The notes under the pieces were generated by a model. That model had not been told where the DNA came from, ran no database searches, and worked only from the letters and a program-made list of their open reading frames with translations. From the NCBI RefSeq assembly GCF_002101885.1, contig NZ_LQPS01000027.1, forward strand, positions 1 through 64,000: a DNA stretch of 64,000 bases, given 5' to 3'. The translations under genes and the position numbers were made by a program. The first letter of the stretch is position 1. Every line of letters starts with the position of its first letter. The DNA comes from Mycolicibacter senuensis. Its GTDB lineage: Bacteria; Actinomycetota; Actinomycetes; Mycobacteriales; Mycobacteriaceae. This document shows, piece after piece, positions 33,280 through 42,843 of this stretch.

Positions 33280-34106
33280 GCCGGTCCCGTCGCGTCGAGG
33301 CCGGCCACCAGGTCGGCCAGCCGGCGTTCACCGGTCGGGGTCTGGCCGCCGGCGGCCAGGAAGCGCTGCATCTTGGGCAGCGCCGCGCCCCGGCCGAGCA
33401 CCTCGGCGAACGCCGAACGCTCCACCGCCAGACCGGTGTCGACGTTCGGGGCGGCCAGGGCGGCCTTGATGGCGGCGATGTCGGCCAGCGGCACCGTGGC
33501 GATGCGCCCCACCAGTCGGTCGACGAACGCCGCGGCGTCGCCTGCGTCCAGCGCCCGGTTGACCAGTCCGTAGCGTTCGGCGAGCGCGGCGTCGAGGTCG
33601 TCGTGGGCCAGCATGATCTCCAGCGCTCGGCCCCGCCCCAGCAGCCGATGCAGATGCTGCGGGCCCGAGCCGGCCGGGATGACCCCGATTCCGGTCTCGA
33701 TCTGGTTGAACACCGCCCGGTCGGTGACCGCGAACCGCAGATCCAGGTTCACCAGCAGCTCCATCCCGCCGCCGGCCACCCGCCCGGCGACCACTCCGAC
33801 GGTGACCTGGTCCAGCGCCCGGAATGCGCCGACCAGGTCCTGGAACGAGCCGACCGCGGCCTCGGGATCCTCGGCCGAGGCCTGCAGCAGTGCCAGGTCG
33901 ACGTGGGCGATGAAGAACTCCGGGTTGGCGCTTTCCAGCACTACTACCCGGACCTGATCGCCCGCGGCGCGCAGCCATTTCACCAGCCGCCACAGGTCGC
34001 CCATCATCGCGGCGTCCATCAGATTGAGCTCGCCGTGGTCGATGAGCACTCGGGCCACCGGCCCGTCGTGGGCGACGGCGAGCGTCGTCAGCGAGTCGAG
34101 GCCCAT
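33276..34106 (-). CDS. Enoyl-CoA hydratase/isomerase (crotonase) family protein
   Basis: A 276-residue crotonase-fold protein. ARVLIDHGELNLMDAAMMGD is the opening strand-helix, FFIAHVDLALLQAS follows the first oxyanion-hole region, and VAGRVAGGGMELLVNLDLRF contains the second oxyanion glycine (AGGGME). IETGIGVIPAGSGPQHL follows, though the usual catalytic Glu pair is not obvious, so it may not be a true hydratase. I chose ATG 34106, with the protein beginning MGLDSLTTLAV; the longer frame is a shadow of the VOC gene. It is 11 bases after the VOC stop. Confidence 0.82.
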   Translation of the reverse strand: MGLDSLTTLAVAHDGPVARVLIDHGELNLMDAAMMGDLWRLVKWLRAAGDQVRVVVLESANPEFFIAHVDLALLQASAEDPEAAVGSFQDLVGAFRALDQVTVGVVAGRVAGGGMELLVNLDLRFAVTDRAVFNQIETGIGVIPAGSGPQHLHRLLGRGRALEIMLAHDDLDAALAERYGLVNRALDAGDAAAFVDRLVGRIATVPLADIAAIKAALAAPNVDTGLAVERSAFAEVLGRGAALPKMQRFLAAGGQTPTGERRLADLVAGLDATGPA

Positions 34107-34117
34107 GCGCGGCCGGT

Positions 34118-34657
34118 TCAGCCGAGCTGGGTGGTGGTCGAGCGGGACGTGACCACCTTGGGGTCGGCCGCTCGTTCGGTGCTGGTCAGCAGCGCATGCG
34201 CCTGCTCCGGGTTGCGCTCGAAGCCGGGTGTGTCCCGGCATAACTCGACCATGATGCCGTTGGGGTCCAGGTAGTACAACGAGTGGCACCAGCCGTGGTC
34301 GACGTCCATCAGCGCTTTGATGCCGGCGGCGTCCATCCGGGCGCGGACGTCGTTCTGCTTCTCCTCGGTGGCCCGGAACGCCACGTGATTCACCCACACC
34401 GGCAGCCCGTTCGGGCGCGACAGCGAGCTCGACCAGTCGGGTTTCTCGCCGACGCCGTGCAGGTCGAAGAACGCGATGCACGAGCCGTCGCCGAGGTCGT
34501 AGAACACGTGCCGGAAGTAGCCGTCCTGCAGGTGTTCGACCTCGGTGTGGACCAGCGGAAACCCCAGCAGGTCTTGGTAGAAGCGGTGCGTCGCCGCCAG
34601 GTCGGTGCAGGCGTAGGCCGCGTGATGCAGCCCGACGGCCGGTTTGCTGGGCGTCAC
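34118..34657 (-). CDS. VOC-family dioxygenase/glyoxalase-like protein
   Basis: A 179-residue VOC protein with metal-ligand-like residues: GLHHAAYACTDLAATHRFYQ (His near residue 12), VNHVAFRATEEKQNDV (second His), and LYYLDPNGIMVELCRDTPG (C-terminal Glu). These three positions are the usual 2-His-1-carboxylate set, so it is likely an active metal enzyme. It is the first gene of the minus-strand operon and faces the SnoaL-like gene across a KstR-like box. Substrate unknown. Confidence 0.83.
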   Translation of the reverse strand: MTPSKPAVGLHHAAYACTDLAATHRFYQDLLGFPLVHTEVEHLQDGYFRHVFYDLGDGSCIAFFDLHGVGEKPDWSSSLSRPNGLPVWVNHVAFRATEEKQNDVRARMDAAGIKALMDVDHGWCHSLYYLDPNGIMVELCRDTPGFERNPEQAHALLTSTERAADPKVVTSRSTTTQLG

Positions 34658-34754
34658 GGCGATCTCCTTAAGACCGGTGGGCTCGACGGCGTCACCGTAA
34701 CACTGATCCGAATATAAACCCAGATTCGATTCCGACCGCCCTCGACAACTCCGA

Positions 34755-34768
34755 TAGAACGTGTTCTA
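34755..34768. promoter_or_regulatory. KstR-like operator (TAGAAC-N2-GTTCTA)
   Basis: TAGAACGTGTTCTA is a perfect 6-bp palindrome with a 2-base centre and fits the KstR consensus TnnAACnnGTTnnA for cholesterol-regulated genes in mycobacteria. It lies 10 bases before ATG 34778 and about 100 bases from the divergent VOC gene start, so it could control both operons. Confidence 0.75.
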
Positions 34769-34777
34769 GTTCTTCGC

Positions 34778-35284
34778 ATGACGAATCCGCAGTTCAGCCG
34801 CGCGGAGCTCGCGGCCGCATTCGAGACCTTCGAGCAGACCGTCGCCCGCGCCGCCGAGACCAAGGACTGGGACGCCTGGGTGAGCCACTACACCCCCGAC
34901 GTCGAATACGTCGAGCACGCCATGGGCACCATGCACGGCCGCGACGAGGTGCGGCCCTGGATCCGCCAGACCATGTCGACGTTCCCGGGCAGCTACATGA
35001 CCGAGTTCCCGGCGCTGTGGTCGGTCATCGACGAGGCCGGCGGGCGGATCATCTGCGAACTGGACAACCCGATGCGCGATCCCGGCGACGGCACCATCAT
35101 CAGCGCCACCAACATCTCGATCATCACCTATGCCGGCGACGGCCTGTGGCGCCGTCAGGAGGACATCTACAACCCGCTGCGCTTCGTCGCCGCCTCGATG
35201 AAGTGGTGCCGCAAGGCCCAAGAGCTCGGCACCCTGGACGACGAGGCGGCCGCCTGGATGAAGCAGTTCGGAGGGAATGCGTGA
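34778..35284 (+). CDS. SnoaL/NTF2-like protein
   Basis: A 168-residue alpha+beta cone-fold protein of the NTF2/SnoaL group: FEQTVARAAETKDWDAWVSH and YTPDVEYVEHAMGTMHGRDE are the opening helix and strand, and DGLWRRQEDIYNPLRF closes the sheet. Such proteins act as isomerases, cyclases or dehydratases on steroids and polyketides, or simply bind ligands. It begins the plus-strand operon directly behind the KstR-like box and overlaps the next start (GTGA). Confidence 0.83.
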   Translation: MTNPQFSRAELAAAFETFEQTVARAAETKDWDAWVSHYTPDVEYVEHAMGTMHGRDEVRPWIRQTMSTFPGSYMTEFPALWSVIDEAGGRIICELDNPMRDPGDGTIISATNISIITYAGDGLWRRQEDIYNPLRFVAASMKWCRKAQELGTLDDEAAAWMKQFGGNA

Positions 35285-36318
35285 ACCGCAAGCCCAAGCT
35301 CGGCCCCAAGCTGGTCGTAGGCGCCAACGGCTTTCTCGGCTCGCACGTCACCCGCCAACTCGTCGATGCCGCTGAAGACGTCCGGGTGATGGTGCGCCCG
35401 ACCGCCAACACCGTCGGGATCGACGACCTCGACGTCACCCGCTACCACGGCGACGTGTTCGACACCGCCACGCTGCGCGAAGCGATGACCGGCTGCGACG
35501 ACATCTACTACTGCGTCGTCGACACCCGCGCCTGGCTGCGCGATCCGGCCCCGCTGTTCCGCACCAACGTCGAAGGCCTGCGCAACGTCCTCGACGTGGC
35601 GGTCGAGGAGCCGATCGCCGCCGGGCTGCGCCGGTTCGTGTTCACCAGCAGCTACGTGACCGTCGGCCGCCGCCGTGACCACGTCGCCACCGAGGCCGAC
35701 CAGATCGACCGCCGCCGGCTCACCCCCTATGTTCGGTCCCGGGTGCAGGCCGAAGACCTGGTGCTGCGCTACGCCGCCGACGCCGGACTCCCGGCGGTGG
35801 CGATGTGCGTGTCGAGCACCTACGGCGCCGGCGACTGGGGACGCACCCCGCACGGCGCGTTCATCGCCGGCGCCGTCTACGGCAAGCTGCCGTTCGTGAT
35901 GGACGGCATCCGACTGGAGGCCGTCGGGGTCGAAGACGCCGCGCAGGCGCTGATCCTGGCCGCCGCACACGGCCGCAACGGTGAGCGGTACCTGATCTCC
36001 GAGCGGATGATCGCCAACGCCGAGATCAGCGCGATCGCGGCGGACGAGGCCGGGGTGCCGCCGCCGGCGCGGTCGATCTCGGTGCCGATGCTGTACGCAC
36101 TCGGTGCCCTGGGTGGCCTGAAGGCCCGGCTGCGCGGCGAGGATGCCGAGCTCTCGACGGCGTCGGTCAAGATGATGCGCGCCGAGTCCGAGGTCGACCA
36201 CTCCAAGGCGGTGCGTGAGTTGGGCTGGCGGCCCCGGCCGGTGGAGGAATCGATCCGCGAGGCGGCGCGTTTCTGGATGAAACTGCGTGACGCCAGGAAG
36301 CGAGGGACCCCCGCATGA
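35281..36318 (+). CDS. NAD(P)-dependent epimerase/dehydratase (extended SDR), active-site Lys replaced
   Basis: A 345-residue extended SDR. The nucleotide-binding loop is VVGANGFLGSHVTRQL, and DVFDTATLREAM and VFTSSYVTVG are the next landmarks. The active-site Tyr is in YVRSRVQAEDL; here the usual Y-x-x-x-K is Y-x-x-x-R, so classical catalysis may be altered. The 3-beta-hydroxysteroid dehydrogenase/isomerase group is a possible relative. GTG 35281 overlaps the upstream stop by 4 bases, and the next gene starts in an ATGA overlap, so all three are one translational unit. Under the KstR-like box, a steroid-related role is plausible but unproven. Confidence 0.82.
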   Translation: MNRKPKLGPKLVVGANGFLGSHVTRQLVDAAEDVRVMVRPTANTVGIDDLDVTRYHGDVFDTATLREAMTGCDDIYYCVVDTRAWLRDPAPLFRTNVEGLRNVLDVAVEEPIAAGLRRFVFTSSYVTVGRRRDHVATEADQIDRRRLTPYVRSRVQAEDLVLRYAADAGLPAVAMCVSSTYGAGDWGRTPHGAFIAGAVYGKLPFVMDGIRLEAVGVEDAAQALILAAAHGRNGERYLISERMIANAEISAIAADEAGVPPPARSISVPMLYALGALGGLKARLRGEDAELSTASVKMMRAESEVDHSKAVRELGWRPRPVEESIREAARFWMKLRDARKRGTPA

Positions 36319-36710
36319 CCCAGCACAGCCCGGGCAACCGACCTGTCCACCTCCCGACCGCCGAGTACCCGATCACCGTGACCCCGACCGGCCGGCACGT
36401 CACGGTGCGCATCGGCGGCGAAGTCGTCGCCGACACCGACGACGCGCTGACGCTGCAAGAATCGACCCGCCCTGCGGTGCAGTACATTCCGCGGGCCGAC
36501 GTCCGGCGCGAGATGTTGAGCCGGACCGAGACGACCACGTACTGCCCGTTCAAGGGCGACGCCGCCTACTACACCGTGACGACCCCGGCCGGACAGACCG
36601 TCGCCGATGCGATCTGGACCTACGAACAACCGTTTCCCGCGGTCGCCGCGATCGCCGGGCACCTCGCCTTCTATCCGGACAAGGCCGAGATCAGCCTCGG
36701 CCAGGACTAG
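36315..36710 (+). CDS. DUF427-domain protein
   Basis: A 131-residue single DUF427 domain: VTVRIGGEVVADTDDALTLQ, then YIPRADVRREMLSRTETTTY, CPFKGDAAYYTV and the closing IAGHLAFYPDKAEI. The T-x-x-P-x-K-G-x-A segment is the family's hallmark. No biochemical function is firmly assigned. It overlaps the epimerase stop (ATGA) and is the last gene of the operon. A two-domain relative lies at 50957. Confidence 0.88.
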   Translation: MTQHSPGNRPVHLPTAEYPITVTPTGRHVTVRIGGEVVADTDDALTLQESTRPAVQYIPRADVRREMLSRTETTTYCPFKGDAAYYTVTTPAGQTVADAIWTYEQPFPAVAAIAGHLAFYPDKAEISLGQD

Positions 36711-36716
36711 ATCGGA

Positions 36717-37106
36717 CTAGATTCCCAGCACCTCTCCGGCGAACCGCGTCTCGGTGTACTCCCGCACCGACACGATCTGGCCGTCGTGGCAGTCGACGAT
36801 GAACACCAGCGGGCTGTCGTAGTGGCCGCCGTCGGCGGTGACGCAGTCGCCGTGCGCCTCGATCACCACCGTCTCACCCTCGTTGATGCAGCGGGTCAGA
36901 TCCAGCGTGATCCGCAGCCCGCGGCGGCGCTCCTCCACCTGCTGGCGCAGGGCGTCCGCATCGATCGCTCGACGGGTCAGGATGCTCCAGTAGGTGAAGT
37001 CGTCGCTGACCAGGCTGAAGGTCTCGTCCAGGTCGTCGTCGCCACAGATGCCCTGCAGGAACATCCACGCCAATTCCGCCTGCGGGTCGTCGAACGGGGT
37101 GGCCAC
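36717..37106 (-). CDS. SnoaL-like/NTF2-like protein
   Basis: A 129-residue cone-fold protein: ELAWMFLQGICGDDDLDETF, LVSDDFTYWSILTRRAIDAD, and the closing GQIVSVREYTETRFAGEV. Related in fold, not closely in sequence, to the protein at 34778. It converges with the DUF427 gene, 6 bases apart, and its start overlaps the probable start of the divergent glycosylase gene. Function unknown. Confidence 0.78.
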   Translation of the reverse strand: MATPFDDPQAELAWMFLQGICGDDDLDETFSLVSDDFTYWSILTRRAIDADALRQQVEERRRGLRITLDLTRCINEGETVVIEAHGDCVTADGGHYDSPLVFIVDCHDGQIVSVREYTETRFAGEVLGI

Positions 37107-38085
37107 CTGTTCATCGTGGCGTGGTGACGCGAAGCGGTCAACGTGGAGACGCTGTCCCTATGATCACGTCATCAACAGTTCGCTTCGCCGTACCATCACC
37201 TTTTCCGGCCCGGCCAGTCCCGCGCTGGCCCTGTCCCCGCTGCGCCGCGGCCCCGGTGACCCCTGCCTGCAGATCATCGACGGCGCCATCTGGCGGACCA
37301 GCCTGATGCCCGGCGGCCCGGTGACGGCGCGGATCACTCGGGCGGCGCCCGACGCGGTGGACTGCACGGCGTGGGGCGACGGCGCCGCGGAGTTCCTCGA
37401 CGGGCTGCCGGGACTGCTTGGCGCCGACGACGACGCCTCGGACTTCGTGCCGAGCGAGCCGACGGTGGCCGCCGCACACCGCCGGCTGCCACACCTTCGG
37501 CTGGGCCGCACCGGGCGGGTGCTCGAAGCGCTCATCCCGGCGGTGCTCGAACAGCGGGTGCCCGGCGTCGATGCGTTTCGGGCCTGGCGGGTGCTGGTCA
37601 CCGAGTTCGGCGGTCCCGCGCCCGGGCCGGCGCCGACGCGGATGCGGGTGCCGCCGTCGGCCGAGGTGTGGCGGGCCATCCCGTCGTGGAAGTTTCACCG
37701 CGCCAACGTCGACGGCGGGCGAGCCCGCACCGTGGTCGGTTGCGCGCAGCGGGCGGCGTCGCTGGAACGGCTGGTGGGCAGGCCGGCGGACGAGGCTCAA
37801 GTGGCCCTGATGTCGCTGCCCGGTGTCGGGGTGTGGACCGCGGCCGAGACGGCCCAGCGTGCCTTCGGCGACGCCGATGCGCTGTCGGTCGGCGACTATC
37901 ACGTCGCGAAGATGATCGGCTGGACGCTGCTCGGCCGGCCGATCGACGACGACGCCATGATCGAACTGCTGGAGCCGATGCGACCGCACCGCCACCGGGT
38001 GGTGCGACTGCTGATCGAGAGCGGGCTGGCCGTCGAACCGCGGCGCGGGCCGCGGCTGGCGGTGCAACGGATCAGCTCGCTGTGA
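37099..38085 (+). CDS. AlkA-type DNA-3-methyladenine glycosylase (HhH-GPD)
   Basis: Base-excision repair enzyme removing alkylated bases. The helix-hairpin-helix is LMSLPGVGVWTAAETAQRAF (about residues 240-260 of this model), and the catalytic Asp follows in SVGDYHVAKMIGW, as in HhH-GPD glycosylases. KFHRANVDGGRARTV is another landmark. The start is doubtful: no ATG lies in frame upstream of a well-conserved TITFSGPASPALALS. I use GTG 37099, which overlaps the divergent SnoaL-like gene by 8 bases; ATG 37160 is in the wrong frame. A missed frameshift near the 5' end is possible. Confidence 0.8.
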   Translation: MATCSSWRGDAKRSTWRRCPYDHVINSSLRRTITFSGPASPALALSPLRRGPGDPCLQIIDGAIWRTSLMPGGPVTARITRAAPDAVDCTAWGDGAAEFLDGLPGLLGADDDASDFVPSEPTVAAAHRRLPHLRLGRTGRVLEALIPAVLEQRVPGVDAFRAWRVLVTEFGGPAPGPAPTRMRVPPSAEVWRAIPSWKFHRANVDGGRARTVVGCAQRAASLERLVGRPADEAQVALMSLPGVGVWTAAETAQRAFGDADALSVGDYHVAKMIGWTLLGRPIDDDAMIELLEPMRPHRHRVVRLLIESGLAVEPRRGPRLAVQRISSL

Positions 38086-38665
38086 AGGGCCGTTCGGGGG
38101 TTTCGTTGCCCGCGGCGCCGGCGAATCGTCCCGAGTCCAGTGCGTCGAGCAACTGGGCGGCTATCCAGGCGATCGCGGCACTGTCGCGGGGTAGTAGCGC
38201 CTGCTCATAACCGATCAGCATGTACATGCCCCAGCTGGCGAACAGGTGCGCCTGACGTTCGTCGTGCAGGATCTCCAGCGCCGACTCATACATGATGTCG
38301 AACCGCTGCCGGTCCACCTGGGTCTGCACGGCGCGCACCTGCGGGTCCGCCGAACCCCAGGAGCGGATCGCGGCCTCCGCGCCGTGCGGCAGCGCCAGGC
38401 CGATCTGGATCAGGCTGTCGAGACGCTCGCGTGGGTCGGGCAGGGCCCGCGCGAACTCCACGTGCTGGACGGTGCGGTCGTCCAGCCAGTGCTGAACCAG
38501 ATCGCGGGTGTAGACCGGCCAGCTGGTGAAGTAGTGGTAGAACGAGCCCGTCGTCACCCCGAGCCGGTTGCAGACTTCGGCCAGCTTGAGGCCGCCGTAT
38601 CCCAATTCCGACAGCACTTCGAGACCCGTCTCGAAGTACGCCTGCCGGGAGAGGACCGCGCCCAT
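38072..38665 (-). CDS. TetR-family regulator
   Basis: A 197-residue TetR repressor: YFETGLEVLSELGYGGLKLA, EVCNRLGVTTGSFYHYFTSW. The C-terminal domain ends SGRFAGAAGNETPERP. It converges with the glycosylase gene and overlaps it by 14 bases, and is divergent from another TetR gene at 38781. Target genes cannot be inferred from a clear operator; GCATC-N4-GATGC (38702-38715) in the shared gap is short. Confidence 0.85.
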   Translation of the reverse strand: MGAVLSRQAYFETGLEVLSELGYGGLKLAEVCNRLGVTTGSFYHYFTSWPVYTRDLVQHWLDDRTVQHVEFARALPDPRERLDSLIQIGLALPHGAEAAIRSWGSADPQVRAVQTQVDRQRFDIMYESALEILHDERQAHLFASWGMYMLIGYEQALLPRDSAAIAWIAAQLLDALDSGRFAGAAGNETPERPFTAS

Positions 38666-38780
38666 AAGTTGACTTTAGTTCGCCGGAGCCGCTGACGGGA
38701 CGCATCTGGGGATGCAGAAGTGAATGTTCGTAATGTGGAATTTACCGATGGGTCACGGCGGCGGTGTCAGAATTCATCTC

Positions 38781-39443
38781 ATGCAGGAAGTCGCGTTCCA
38801 CCGGCTCGGGCGTCCCCGCGGCGCACGGTCCGGGCTGACCAGGGAGCGCATCATTGTCGCTGCCAGCGGTGTGTTCGGCGAATTCGGCTACCACGCGACG
38901 ACGTTTCAGGCCATTGCCGCCCGCGCGCACCTGACGCGGCCGGCGATCAACCACTACTTCTCGAACAAGCAACTGCTCTACCAGGCGGTGCTCAACCGCA
39001 ACGAATCGATTCTCGACCACGCCGTCGAGCGGGCGCGCGCCGAGAACGGCCTGATCGCACGGCTGTCGTCGGTCATCTACGCGTTCGCCCAGTTGGGAGA
39101 GGCGGACCGCACGGCCGCGGCGTTCGCGGTCACCGCGGTGCTGGATGCTCAACGGGACCCGGAACTGCGGGCATTGGTCGGTGACCTGCAGGGGCCGACC
39201 CGGCGGTTCCTCACCGACGCGCTCATCGATGCCATCGATCGAGGCGAGCTGGTCACCGCGACCTCGGTCGGCGACCTGACCGAGACGTTGCTGGCCGTGC
39301 TGTGGGGGATCGGGTTCTACATCGCCGCACTCGGCGACCACGACGAGTCGGCCGCGGTGATCGCCAGCGTGCAGGCACTATTGGCGAACCGGCTGTGGCA
39401 GCTGCATCAGCCGGGGGCGCCGGCCGCCGGGAGCAGTGAATAG
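38781..39443 (+). CDS. TetR-family regulator
   Basis: A 220-residue TetR repressor: ERIIVAASGVFGEFGYHATT, FQAIAARAHLTRPAINHYFSN, then a long helical ligand domain. I chose ATG 38781, after which the protein reads QEVAFHRLGRPRGARS; the frame's first start at 38724 is possible but runs through probable promoter sequence. It is transcribed towards a methyltransferase gene 61 bases downstream and may control it. Confidence 0.83.
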   Translation: MQEVAFHRLGRPRGARSGLTRERIIVAASGVFGEFGYHATTFQAIAARAHLTRPAINHYFSNKQLLYQAVLNRNESILDHAVERARAENGLIARLSSVIYAFAQLGEADRTAAAFAVTAVLDAQRDPELRALVGDLQGPTRRFLTDALIDAIDRGELVTATSVGDLTETLLAVLWGIGFYIAALGDHDESAAVIASVQALLANRLWQLHQPGAPAAGSSE

Positions 39444-39501
39444 CTCGACTAACTTTTTCGGTAGCATGGCTTGCGATACCGACGGCAAGCTAGCGAGGTA
39501 A

Positions 39502-40440
<939 letters not shown>

Positions 40441-40510
40441 CCAGCTGTCCAGCGGGCCTTCTTGCGCCGATCGCGCGGCATGGCCGGCCGCGCAGCGGTA
40501 GGAATGGACC

Positions 40511-41887
40511 ATGACCACCACTACCGACGTCGCGGATGTCGTCGCCCTGCTCCGCGGCACCTTCGCCACCGGGCGGACGCGCGATGTGCGCTGGCGGCGC
40601 ACCCAGCTGAACCGCCTCGAGCAGATGATGAACGAGAACGAGGCGCAGATCGCCGAGGCGCTCGCGGCCGATCTGGACCGCAAGCCGTTCGAGGCGTGGC
40701 TGGCCGATATCGCCGGCACCGCCGCCGAGGCGCGGTATGCGGCCAAGCACGTCAAGAAGTGGATGCGCCGCAAGCACCGGCTGCTCGAGCTGGCCCAGCT
40801 GCCCGGCCGCGGCTGGGTGGAGTACGAGCCCTACGGCACGGTGCTGATCATCGGCGCCTGGAACTTCCCGTTCTATCTGACGCTGGGACCGCTGGTGGGT
40901 GCGATCGCGGCGGGAAACACCGTGGTGCTCAAGCCATCTGAGATCTCCCCCGCCTCGTCGCGGCTGATGGCCGAGTTGGTGCCCCGCTACTTGGACCCCG
41001 ACGCGATCGTGGTGGTCGAGGGCGACGGTGCGGTCAGCCAGGCGCTGATCGCCCAGGGCTTCGACCGGGTGATGTTCACCGGCGGGACCGAGATCGGCCG
41101 CAAGATCATGGCCGGCGCGGCCGAGCACCTGACTCCGGTGACGCTGGAGCTGGGCGGCAAGAGTCCGTGCATCGTGGCCGCCGACGCCGACATCGATGTC
41201 GCGGCCAAGCGGATCGCCTTCACCAAACTGCTGAACTCCGGGCAGACCTGCGTCGCCCCGGACTACGTGTTGGCCGACACCGCGATCCGCGACGAGTTGG
41301 TCGCCGGGATCGGCGCGGCCATCACCGACTTCCGGGCACCAGAGACGCACGGCATGCGTATCGTCAACGAACGCCAATTCAACCGTCTCACAAAGTATCT
41401 GGCCGACACCCGCGGTACCGTGGCGCTCGGTGGTGGCTCGGACGCCGCGACACTGCGGATCGAACCCACCGTGGTCGTCGACCCCGATCCCGCCGAGGCG
41501 TTGATGACGAACGAGATCTTCGGGCCCATCCTGCCGGTGATCTCCGTCGACTCCGTCGATGCCGCGATCGACTTCGTCAACGCCCGGCCCAAGCCGCTGG
41601 CGGCCTACCTGTTCACCAAGACCCGCGCGGTGCGCGAGAAGGTGATCAGCCGGGTGCCCTCGGGCGGCATGCTGGTCAACCATCTGGTGTTCCAGGTGTC
41701 CACCGCCAAGCTGCCGTTCGGTGGCGTCGGCCCGTCGGGGATGGGCGCCTACCACGGCCGGTGGGGCTTCGAGGAGTTCAGCCACCGCAAGACGGTGCTG
41801 ACCAAGCCGACCCGACCCGATGTCAGCGCGATGATCTACCCGCCGTATACAGAGAAGGCCTGGAAGTTGGCGCGAAGGCTTTTCTAG
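40511..41887 (+). CDS. NAD(P)-dependent aldehyde dehydrogenase
   Basis: A 458-residue aldehyde dehydrogenase, oxidising an aldehyde to the acid. The catalytic Glu is in VTLELGGKSPCIV and the catalytic Cys in LLNSGQTCVAPDYVL. IIGAWNFPFYLTLGPLVGAI marks the cofactor site, and NEIFGPILPVI the end of the active site. The C-terminal extension FEEFSHRKTVL plus a hydrophobic-basic tail resembles the fatty-aldehyde ALDH3 group. It is 70 bases after the methyltransferase gene and 40 before an SDR gene, so these may form one transcript. Confidence 0.93.
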   Translation: MTTTTDVADVVALLRGTFATGRTRDVRWRRTQLNRLEQMMNENEAQIAEALAADLDRKPFEAWLADIAGTAAEARYAAKHVKKWMRRKHRLLELAQLPGRGWVEYEPYGTVLIIGAWNFPFYLTLGPLVGAIAAGNTVVLKPSEISPASSRLMAELVPRYLDPDAIVVVEGDGAVSQALIAQGFDRVMFTGGTEIGRKIMAGAAEHLTPVTLELGGKSPCIVAADADIDVAAKRIAFTKLLNSGQTCVAPDYVLADTAIRDELVAGIGAAITDFRAPETHGMRIVNERQFNRLTKYLADTRGTVALGGGSDAATLRIEPTVVVDPDPAEALMTNEIFGPILPVISVDSVDAAIDFVNARPKPLAAYLFTKTRAVREKVISRVPSGGMLVNHLVFQVSTAKLPFGGVGPSGMGAYHGRWGFEEFSHRKTVLTKPTRPDVSAMIYPPYTEKAWKLARRLF

Positions 41888-41927
41888 GGCTGTTTTATCG
41901 TGGCGATCGAATCGAGGAAGGAAGCTC

Positions 41928-42791
41928 ATGCCCGGAGTGCAGGATCGTGTTGTCGTCGTTACCGGAGCCGGTGGAGGACTGGGCCGTGAATACGCCCTGA
42001 CCCTGGCCCGCGAGGGTGCCGCAGTGGTGGTCAACGATCTCGGCGGGGCCCGGGACGGCACCGGAGCCGGGCACAACATGGCCGATGAGGTGGTCGCCGA
42101 GATCAAGGCGGCCGGCGGACGGGCCGTCGCCAACTACGACAGCGTCGCCGACAGCGACGGCGCGGCCAACATCATCAAGACCGCGATCGACGAGTTCGGC
42201 AAGGTCGACGGGGTGGTCAGCAATGCCGGCATCCTGCGCGACGGCACCTTCCACAAGATGACCTTCGACAACTGGAACGCCGTGCTGCAGGTGCACCTCT
42301 ACGGCGGCTACAACGTGGTGCGCGCCGCCTGGACGCACTTCCGCGAGCAGGGCTTCGGCCGGGTGGTGGTGGCCACCTCCACCAGCGGTCTGTTCGGCAA
42401 CTTCGGGCAGGCCAACTACGGGGCTGCCAAGCTCGGCCTGGTCGGCATGATCAACACGCTGGCCATCGAGGGCGCCAAGTACAACATCAAGGCCAACGCG
42501 ATCGCTCCGATCGCCGCCACCCGCATGACCGAGGACATCCTGCCGCCGGAGGTGCTGGAGAAGCTCAAGCCCGAGTACGTCGCACCGGTGGTCGCCTACC
42601 TGTGCACCGAAGAGCTCGCCGAGACCGGCTCGGTGTTCATCGCCGGTGGCGGCAAGGTGCAGCGGGCGGCACTGTTCGAGAACGCCGGAGCCAACTTCGA
42701 GAACCCGCCGTCGGTCGACGACGTCGCGGCGCAGTGGTCGACGATCGCCGACCTGTCGGCGGCCAAGGCGGCCAGCTTCTCGCTGCAGTAG
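41928..42791 (+). CDS. Short-chain dehydrogenase/reductase (HSD17B4/MFE-2 type)
   Basis: A 287-residue classical SDR. The cofactor motif is VVTGAGGGLGREYALTLARE, NNAG-equivalent VSNAGILRDGTFHKM follows, and the active-site Tyr and Lys are in ANYGAAKLGLVGM. The insert VVVNDLGGARDGTGAGHNMA is typical of the dehydrogenase unit of peroxisomal multifunctional enzyme type 2, which oxidises 3-hydroxyacyl-CoA. A GGAAGG ribosome site lies upstream. It ends 52 bases before the convergent phosphatase gene. Confidence 0.92.
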   Translation: MPGVQDRVVVVTGAGGGLGREYALTLAREGAAVVVNDLGGARDGTGAGHNMADEVVAEIKAAGGRAVANYDSVADSDGAANIIKTAIDEFGKVDGVVSNAGILRDGTFHKMTFDNWNAVLQVHLYGGYNVVRAAWTHFREQGFGRVVVATSTSGLFGNFGQANYGAAKLGLVGMINTLAIEGAKYNIKANAIAPIAATRMTEDILPPEVLEKLKPEYVAPVVAYLCTEELAETGSVFIAGGGKVQRAALFENAGANFENPPSVDDVAAQWSTIADLSAAKAASFSLQ

Positions 42792-42843
42792 CGCGGTGGC
42801 CGAACCGCACTCTCAGGCGTTGGGGCGAAGCGGTCGGACGGTC

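Noticed and set aside
38702..38715. GCATC-N4-GATGC repeat between two TetR genes
   Set aside because: A 5-bp dyad is too short to distinguish from chance in this composition, so it was not listed as an operator.
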